Shown here: positions 59,928 through 64,000 of the stretch, piece by piece
How the letters are laid out: every line of letters begins with the position of its first letter
How positions within the stretch are numbered: the first letter of the stretch is position 1
Source: Bacillus sp. FSL H8-0547
Lineage (GTDB): Bacteria > Bacillota > Bacilli > Bacillales > Bacillaceae
Assembly (NCBI GenBank): GCA_038002745.1
Contig: JBBODD010000001.1
Coordinates: 930,001 to 994,000 of the forward strand
Length of the DNA: 64,000 bases
Direction: 5' to 3'
Translations under genes and position numbers: made by a program
Notes under the pieces: model-generated
The model's input: the letters and a program-made list of their open reading frames with translations, nothing else
What the model was told of the DNA's origin: nothing
Database searches by the model: none

Positions 59928-60277
59928 ACCTGCTATTGATTGCTGCAGGAGGATGCCTCGGTGCTATAGCCCGCTTTCTTTTAAGCTCCTGGATGAACAG
60001 CAAAAGCAAAACAGGTTTTCCAATCGGCACATTGACTGTGAATCTTGCCGGCTCCTTTCTCCTGGGCCTGATGACAGGATATGGCCTGTCAGAAGGACTG
60101 TATTCTTTCCTTGGCATCGGATTTATGGGAGCTTTCACGACATTTTCCACGTTCAAGCTCGAGAACATCCAGCTCAGAGAAAAAGAAAAACACCGTCTTC
60201 TCATTGCCTACCTTTTCATCAGCTATACAGGAGGACTTTTATCAGCCTTTGCCGGCATCATGATTGGTATGAGCTAA
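59924..60277 (+). CDS. crcB2: Fluoride channel subunit CrcB/Fluc, second copy
   Basis: A 117-residue paralogue of the previous gene: GGCLGAIARFLLSSW, FPIGTLTVNLAGSFLLG, GFMGAFTTFSTFKLE. ATG overlaps the crcB1 stop by 4 bases and AAAGGAGAG lies upstream, so the two are cotranslated and form the expected heterodimer. The charge pattern of the loops differs between the two, in keeping with opposite orientation. Confidence 0.9.
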   Translation: MNLLLIAAGGCLGAIARFLLSSWMNSKSKTGFPIGTLTVNLAGSFLLGLMTGYGLSEGLYSFLGIGFMGAFTTFSTFKLENIQLREKEKHRLLIAYLFISYTGGLLSAFAGIMIGMS

Positions 60278-60315
60278 TGGCAAGAAAGGCATCCTACCTA
60301 CTGGAGGGATGTACA

Positions 60316-61401
60316 ATGGATAAAGATCTTCAGCTGTTAAAAGAGTTGACTGATCCCGAAGGTCCTTCGGGATTTGAAGCGAGAATTCACAAGGTCCTTG
60401 AAGAAAAAATCAAGGCCTTCACCCCTGATTTAATCAAAGACAAACTGGGGAGCATTACAGGAGTTACCGGCAAAAAAGGGCCGAAGATTCTGATTGCCGG
60501 GCACATGGATGAAGTCGGACTAATGGTGAAAGCCATAACCAAGGACGGGTTCCTGAAGTTTCAGACACTCGGCGGCTGGTGGGGACATGTCATGCTTGCA
60601 CAGCGTGTAAAAGTCATGACAAAAAAAGGGGACCTCACAGGGGTCATTGGTTCAAAAGCTCCGCATGTTCTGACGATTGAAGAACGGAAAAACGTCCTTG
60701 AGACCAAAAATATGTTTATTGATATTGGCGCCTCAAGCAAGGAAGAAGCGGAAAGCTTTGGCGTTCAGGTCGGCGATCCCATTTCGACAATCTGCCCATT
60801 CGAAGTGTTTCCAAACCAAAAGCTCCTGCTTGCCCGCAACTGGGATAACCGCGCCGGGTGTTATGTGGCGCTTAAAACCCTTGAAAAAGCGGCTGCGGAT
60901 AAAAAGCATCCAAATATCTTATATGCCGGAGCCACCGTCCAGGAAGAAGTAGGGCTCAGAGGCGCTCAAACACTCGTCAATACAGTAAAGCCTGATATCT
61001 CGTTTGCTCTTGATGTTGGTGTCGCAGGAGACACACCGGGGATGAAAGATGAAGGGCATACAGAGCTTGGAAAAGGACCGCTGATCGGCTTTTTCGATGC
61101 CAGCATGATTCCCCATCTGAAGCTAAGAAACTTTGTAACAGACATTGCAGGTAAAAATGGCATTCCTTATCAAGTCGATATTATGCCCGGAGGCGGAACC
61201 GACGGCGGGAAGTTCCATCTCGGATATGAAGGTGTTCCTACTGTGGTTGTAAGTGTTCCAGCGAGATATATTCACAGCCACGTATCCGTTGTTCACAGAG
61301 ATGACCTCGACCATGCCGCTGAACTGCTTTATCAGGTCATTAAACAGCTGGATGAAAAAACGGTCAGACAGCTGACTGAAATCGATGGAAATCTGCATTA
61401 A
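60316..61401 (+). CDS. M42 family metallo-aminopeptidase
   Basis: A 361-residue cytoplasmic peptidase of the TET/glutamyl-aminopeptidase type. Two-metal ligands are visible in AGHMDEVGLMV, NWDNRAGC, VQEEVGLRGA (catalytic Glu pair), FALDVGVAGDTPG and HSHVSVVHRDD. It trims peptides from the N-terminus. ATG at 60316 follows GGAGGG; longer frames upstream overlap crcB2 and are not supported. Similar to Bacillus YtoP/YsdC. It lies 38 bp after crcB2 and may be read through from it. Confidence 0.9.
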   Translation: MDKDLQLLKELTDPEGPSGFEARIHKVLEEKIKAFTPDLIKDKLGSITGVTGKKGPKILIAGHMDEVGLMVKAITKDGFLKFQTLGGWWGHVMLAQRVKVMTKKGDLTGVIGSKAPHVLTIEERKNVLETKNMFIDIGASSKEEAESFGVQVGDPISTICPFEVFPNQKLLLARNWDNRAGCYVALKTLEKAAADKKHPNILYAGATVQEEVGLRGAQTLVNTVKPDISFALDVGVAGDTPGMKDEGHTELGKGPLIGFFDASMIPHLKLRNFVTDIAGKNGIPYQVDIMPGGGTDGGKFHLGYEGVPTVVVSVPARYIHSHVSVVHRDDLDHAAELLYQVIKQLDEKTVRQLTEIDGNLH

Positions 61402-61428
61402 AAAAGAGAGCCGAGGCTCTCTTTTTAC
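61400..61428. terminator. Bidirectional terminator
   Basis: Stem AAAAGAGAGC/GCTCTCTTTT around a 4-base loop between convergent genes. Confidence 0.8.
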
Positions 61429-61910
61429 AATTTGCCGCTCCGTCTTTCCAAAAACACCACATCTCTCCAAACGCCATTCATCTTTCCGATTTTCTCCCTT
61501 ACACCGATTCTTCTGAATCCCGCTTTTTCATGAAGCTTTAAGCTTGAAGTATTTTCCGGGAAAATTCCTGCCTGCAAGGTCCAGAATCCTTCCTGTTCAC
61601 TGAGATCTATGATTGAACGCAGCAGAGCTGTTCCAATTCCCTTTCCTTTATGAGCACCAGCTATATAGATGCTCACATCTGCCACCCCTGCATAAACGCA
61701 TCTTCCGGATACAGGACTCAATGCCGCCCATCCCAAAACAACTCCGCCATGCTCAGCAACAAGTCGGCATTCTTTAGTGTGGCTGCTATCCCAGTCCTCC
61801 CAAGATGGAGCATTCGTTTCAAAAGTGGCGTTACCGGTCGCAATACCTTCAAGATAAATTTCTTTCACCTGATTCCAGTGAAGATCGGCTAACTTTAATA
61901 TCTCGTACAT
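61425..61910 (-). CDS. GNAT N-acetyltransferase, phosphinothricin-acetyltransferase type
   Basis: A 161-residue acetyltransferase: IYLEGIATGNATFETNAPSWEDW, GWAALSPVSGRCVYAGVADVSIYI, the acetyl-CoA loop AGAHKGKGIGTALL and the typical ending NTSSLKLHEKAGFRRIGVREKIGKMNGVWRDVVFLERRS. Such enzymes acetylate phosphinothricin, methionine sulfoximine or other amino-acid analogues; the natural substrate is open. ATG at 61910 follows GGGGGGAG. Convergent with the peptidase gene. Confidence 0.85.
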   Translation of the reverse strand: MYEILKLADLHWNQVKEIYLEGIATGNATFETNAPSWEDWDSSHTKECRLVAEHGGVVLGWAALSPVSGRCVYAGVADVSIYIAGAHKGKGIGTALLRSIIDLSEQEGFWTLQAGIFPENTSSLKLHEKAGFRRIGVREKIGKMNGVWRDVVFLERRSGKL

Positions 61911-61928
61911 GAAACTCCCCCCTTCATA

Positions 61929-61954
61929 CAAAAAAGGCCTCATCTCTGAGACCT
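61929..61954 (-). terminator. Intrinsic terminator at the end of the ars/phosphatase genes
   Basis: Minus strand AGGTCTC and GAGGCCT arms with mismatch, followed by TTTTTTGT. Confidence 0.5.
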
Positions 61955-61962
61955 ATTCTGCT

Positions 61963-62391
61963 TTATGCATTTGGATACAGTCTTTTTAACGTTTCTTTCA
62001 TTTCAGGCTTAACCTGGATTTTCGGGCGGATTTCTTTCGCTTTTTGCTCTGCTTCTTCAATAGTGGAAGCCATGTTTAGTGAAAGGAGTGTACCAATTGC
62101 CACGGTGCCGGTGCGGTTGCTGCCGCCCCCGCAATGAAAGTAGATCTTTTTCCCGTCATGAAAAGCACTGACAACCTGATCAATTGAACTTTTTACTGAT
62201 TCATCCTGTTGTTCTTGGTTGTCTGTAATAGGGCTGTGAATTCGATTATATCCGCTATCTGGATTATCCGAATCTGACCTCAAGTCAAAAACAATATCTG
62301 TCTTTTCGTTTTCAGCAGCTGCAGGTGCGTCCGCAGCGCCTCCTATATAAATACGGTTTTTAATTAGCTCATGATAGTTTTTGGGTTGCAT
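61963..62391 (-). CDS. Dual-specificity/tyrosine-phosphatase-like protein
   Basis: A 142-residue protein with a cysteine-phosphatase loop HCGGGSNRTG (HCx5R) at about residue 86-95 and a general acid candidate in the DSD/DNPD region. The upstream part (KNRIYIGGAADAPAAAENEKTDIVFDLRSD) is typical of bacterial dual-specificity phosphatases. ATG at 62391 fits AGGTG 7 bases upstream; the TTG at 62397 is too close. It lies about 30 bp after arsC and is probably cotranscribed. A role in arsenate handling is possible but unproven. Confidence 0.75.
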   Translation of the reverse strand: MQPKNYHELIKNRIYIGGAADAPAAAENEKTDIVFDLRSDSDNPDSGYNRIHSPITDNQEQQDESVKSSIDQVVSAFHDGKKIYFHCGGGSNRTGTVAIGTLLSLNMASTIEEAEQKAKEIRPKIQVKPEMKETLKRLYPNA

Positions 62392-62422
62392 TCCCAAACA
62401 CCTGCTTTCAATTATTCACCAG

Positions 62423-62842
62423 TTATTCACCAGTCTTCGCAAAACGCTCGATGCGCTCACTGATCTCATCACGTACACGCTGGAAGAATGCCCATTTCTC
62501 TTCGTCTGTGCCTTCTGCTTTAGCAGGGTCGTCAAATCCCCAGTGAACACGTTTAATGTGAGGAGGCGTTACAGGGCAGTGGTCAGCCGCATGCCCGCAT
62601 AGAGTAACAACTAGATCTGCATTGTTAAGGATTTCAGGATCGATGACATCAGAAGTTTGATTTGAAATATCGACTCCTGCTTCTTTCATCGCTTTTACAG
62701 CGTTAGGGTTAAGTCCGTGTGCTTCAAGCCCTGCGCTTTTTACGATCCAGTCCTCACCAAGATGCTTTTTTGCCCAGCCTTCAGCCATTTGGCTTCTGCA
62801 TGAATTTCCAGTACATAAGAAGTAGATTGTTTTTTTAGACAT
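62423..62842 (-). CDS. arsC: Thioredoxin-dependent arsenate reductase
   Basis: A 139-residue low-molecular-weight-phosphatase-fold reductase converting arsenate to arsenite. The phosphate loop CTGNSCRS gives Cys10 and Arg16, and the disulfide cascade cysteines Cys82 and Cys89 (LCGHAADHC) are present, the exact numbering of the Staphylococcus/Bacillus thioredoxin-coupled enzyme. AAGGAG precedes the ATG. Second in the arsB-arsC order on the minus strand; the product arsenite is exported by ArsB. Confidence 0.95.
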   Translation of the reverse strand: MSKKTIYFLCTGNSCRSQMAEGWAKKHLGEDWIVKSAGLEAHGLNPNAVKAMKEAGVDISNQTSDVIDPEILNNADLVVTLCGHAADHCPVTPPHIKRVHWGFDDPAKAEGTDEEKWAFFQRVRDEISERIERFAKTGE

Positions 62843-62878
62843 AGGTGCAGTCTCCTTTTAAATGAGTATTCGTATTTT

Positions 62879-64000
62879 TTATATAATCAGCAGCCATAAA
62901 TAGAGGCCGACAAGTGTGATAAACAAGGTTGGAATGGTTAAAATGATTCCTGTTTTAAAATAGGTGCCCCAGGATATTTTGACGCCCTTTAAGCTCAATA
63001 CATGGAGCCATAAAAGGGTTGCAAGGGAACCGATCGGAGTAATTTTAGGTCCTAAATCAGAACCGATCACATTGGCATAGATTAACGCTTCTCTCAGGGT
63101 GCCTGATGTATTTGTATCAGCGATGGCAAGTGCATCAATCATGACCGTCGGCATATTGTTCATGACAGAAGACAGGATGGCTGCAATAAAGCCCATTGAG
63201 ATGGTTGCGGCAAACAGACCCTGATCAGCCGCCGCCTGAATGACATCAGCCAGAACGGCTGTTAATCCTGCATTCCGAAGGCCGTACACAACGACATACA
63301 TCCCAATTGAGAAGAATACAATCGCCCACGGAGCTCCCTTTAATACCTTTTTCGTATGCACAGCCGGGCTTCTTCTGGCCATTACCAGGAAGAAAACAGC
63401 GACAACACCGGCAACAAAGGATACAGGAATATGAAGGAATTCACTGATAAAATATCCAATCAGCAGTACTCCGAGTACGAACCAGGAAAGACGGAACATT
63501 TTCTCGTCTTTAATGGCAGCTTTAGGTGTTTTCAAATCGGCCAGATCATAATTTGCCGGTATGCTTTTGCGGAAGTACAAGTACAGGACAAGAATACTAG
63601 CTCCTAAAGCAAAGAAGTTCGGAACAATCATTCGTGAAGCATATTCGATAAATCCGATATCAAAGTAATCTGCAGACACGATGTTCACCAGGTTGCTGAC
63701 AACTAGCGGCAGTGACGTCGTATCTGCGATAAATCCGCTCGCCATGATGAACGGAAATACCATTTTTTCATTAAAATTCAAATTACGCACCATTGCCAGA
63801 ACAATAGGTGTCAAGATAAGTGCTGCGCCGTCGTTAGCAAAAAACGCCGCCACAAGCGCACCTAAAATGGATACATAAATAAACATCCGGAGGCCGTTCC
63901 CCCGCGCTGCTCTTGCCATATGAAGAGCAGACCATTCAAAAAATCCAATCTCATCTAAAATCAGAGAGATGATAATAATTGCGATAAATGCCAAAGTTGC
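62879..64000 (-). CDS. arsB: Arsenite efflux membrane protein ArsB (5' partial)
   Basis: A 374-residue visible part of the ArsB/NhaD-type carrier; the frame runs open through base 64000, so the start lies outside. About ten hydrophobic segments; typical ArsB stretches are [62 protein letters not shown] and [24 protein letters not shown]. It exports arsenite and antimonite using the proton gradient. It ends 36 bp before arsC. An arsR gene would be expected upstream, beyond the window. Confidence 0.92.
   Translation of the reverse strand, partial: ATLAFIAIIIISLILDEIGFFEWSALHMARAARGNGLRMFIYVSILGALVAAFFANDGAALILTPIVLAMVRNLNFNEKMVFPFIMASGFIADTTSLPLVVSNLVNIVSADYFDIGFIEYASRMIVPNFFALGASILVLYLYFRKSIPANYDLADLKTPKAAIKDEKMFRLSWFVLGVLLIGYFISEFLHIPVSFVAGVVAVFFLVMARRSPAVHTKKVLKGAPWAIVFFSIGMYVVVYGLRNAGLTAVLADVIQAAADQGLFAATISMGFIAAILSSVMNNMPTVMIDALAIADTNTSGTLREALIYANVIGSDLGPKITPIGSLATLLWLHVLSLKGVKISWGTYFKTGIILTIPTLFITLVGLYLWLLII

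Noticed and set aside
59815-60315. Long N-terminal extension of the M42 peptidase overlapping both crcB genes
   Set aside because: It runs in another frame through crcB1 and crcB2; the ATG at 60316 has a perfect GGAGGG site.
1-64000. tRNA, rRNA, insertion sequences, prophage, replication origin
   Set aside because: No such sequences or transposase, integrase or phage proteins were recognised on either strand.

Overview
The window looks like a chromosomal segment of a Gram-positive, low-to-middle G+C member of the Bacillaceae (Bacillus/Metabacillus type). The reasons are strong AGGAGG-type ribosome sites, frequent TTG/GTG starts, a PutR-PutP-PutC-PutB block in the Bacillus subtilis order, RocR/RocD/RocG, sigma-54 (SigL) -24/-12 promoters, a BlaI/BlaR1 system, a sortase-type wall protein and RNase J. 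No rRNA, tRNA, insertion sequence, prophage or CRISPR array was seen. The first gene (wall-anchored phosphoesterase) and the last (arsB) run off the ends.

Layout. 1-11 kb: small membrane and spore-sized ORFs, YitT-type protein, proC, MscS channel, thioredoxin-like and OsmC proteins, a copC-copD pair, DedA with a frameshifted small downstream gene, and a K+/H+ antiporter. 11-16.5 kb: a two-gene unit of a stand-alone B12-binding protein with CarH-type photoreceptor motifs and an RsbR-like STAS protein, behind a possible SigB promoter; then DUF1992, AI-2E-type permease, CDF transporter and a lipoprotein. 16.5-25 kb: padR-chrA, a YtkA-like lipoprotein, an amidohydrolase/LysR/NCS2 permease nucleobase module, about 0.9 kb of repeats (three dispersed elements and an exact 53-bp tandem array), YihY, PAP2 phosphatase and GNAT. 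25-30 kb: rocG-rocD with a sigma-54 promoter and the divergent activator gene rocR. 30-33.5 kb: an AT-richer penicillinase cluster, blaR1-blaI divergent from blaP around three BlaI operators. 33.5-38 kb: orphan PTS IIC, LysR, ABM monooxygenase, alcohol dehydrogenase and DJ-1/PfpI protein. 38-46 kb: a sigma-54 operon for a YfcC-type carrier, isoaspartyl dipeptidase and a secreted double cyanophycinase, with its own divergent sigma-54 activator. 46-54.8 kb: YugP-like protease, YkvA, a 21-bp tandem array, a ynfA pseudogene, the put operon and an MFS carrier. 54.8-64 kb: RNase J paralogue, an lmo0937-type peptide, a two-component system, a 52-bp tandem array, a crcB pair, M42 peptidase, GNAT, and an ars cluster with a small tyrosine-phosphatase-like gene.

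How it fits together. Much of the window serves arginine, proline and glutamate metabolism. Extracellular cyanophycin could be cut to beta-Asp-Arg, imported, split by IadA, and the arginine carbon passed through ornithine (RocD), pyrroline-5-carboxylate (PutC) and glutamate (RocG). PutP/PutB/PutC degrade proline and ProC makes it. Two near-perfect sigma-54 promoters and two dedicated activators tie the roc and cyanophycin genes to one sigma factor.

The best candidate for an undescribed system is the B12-binding/STAS pair at 11178-12555, which could feed a cobalamin-based (possibly light) signal into the general stress response. The next most notable signals are the secreted double cyanophycinase operon and three intergenic tandem arrays whose periods (21, 52, 53 bp) sit at whole numbers of DNA helical turns.
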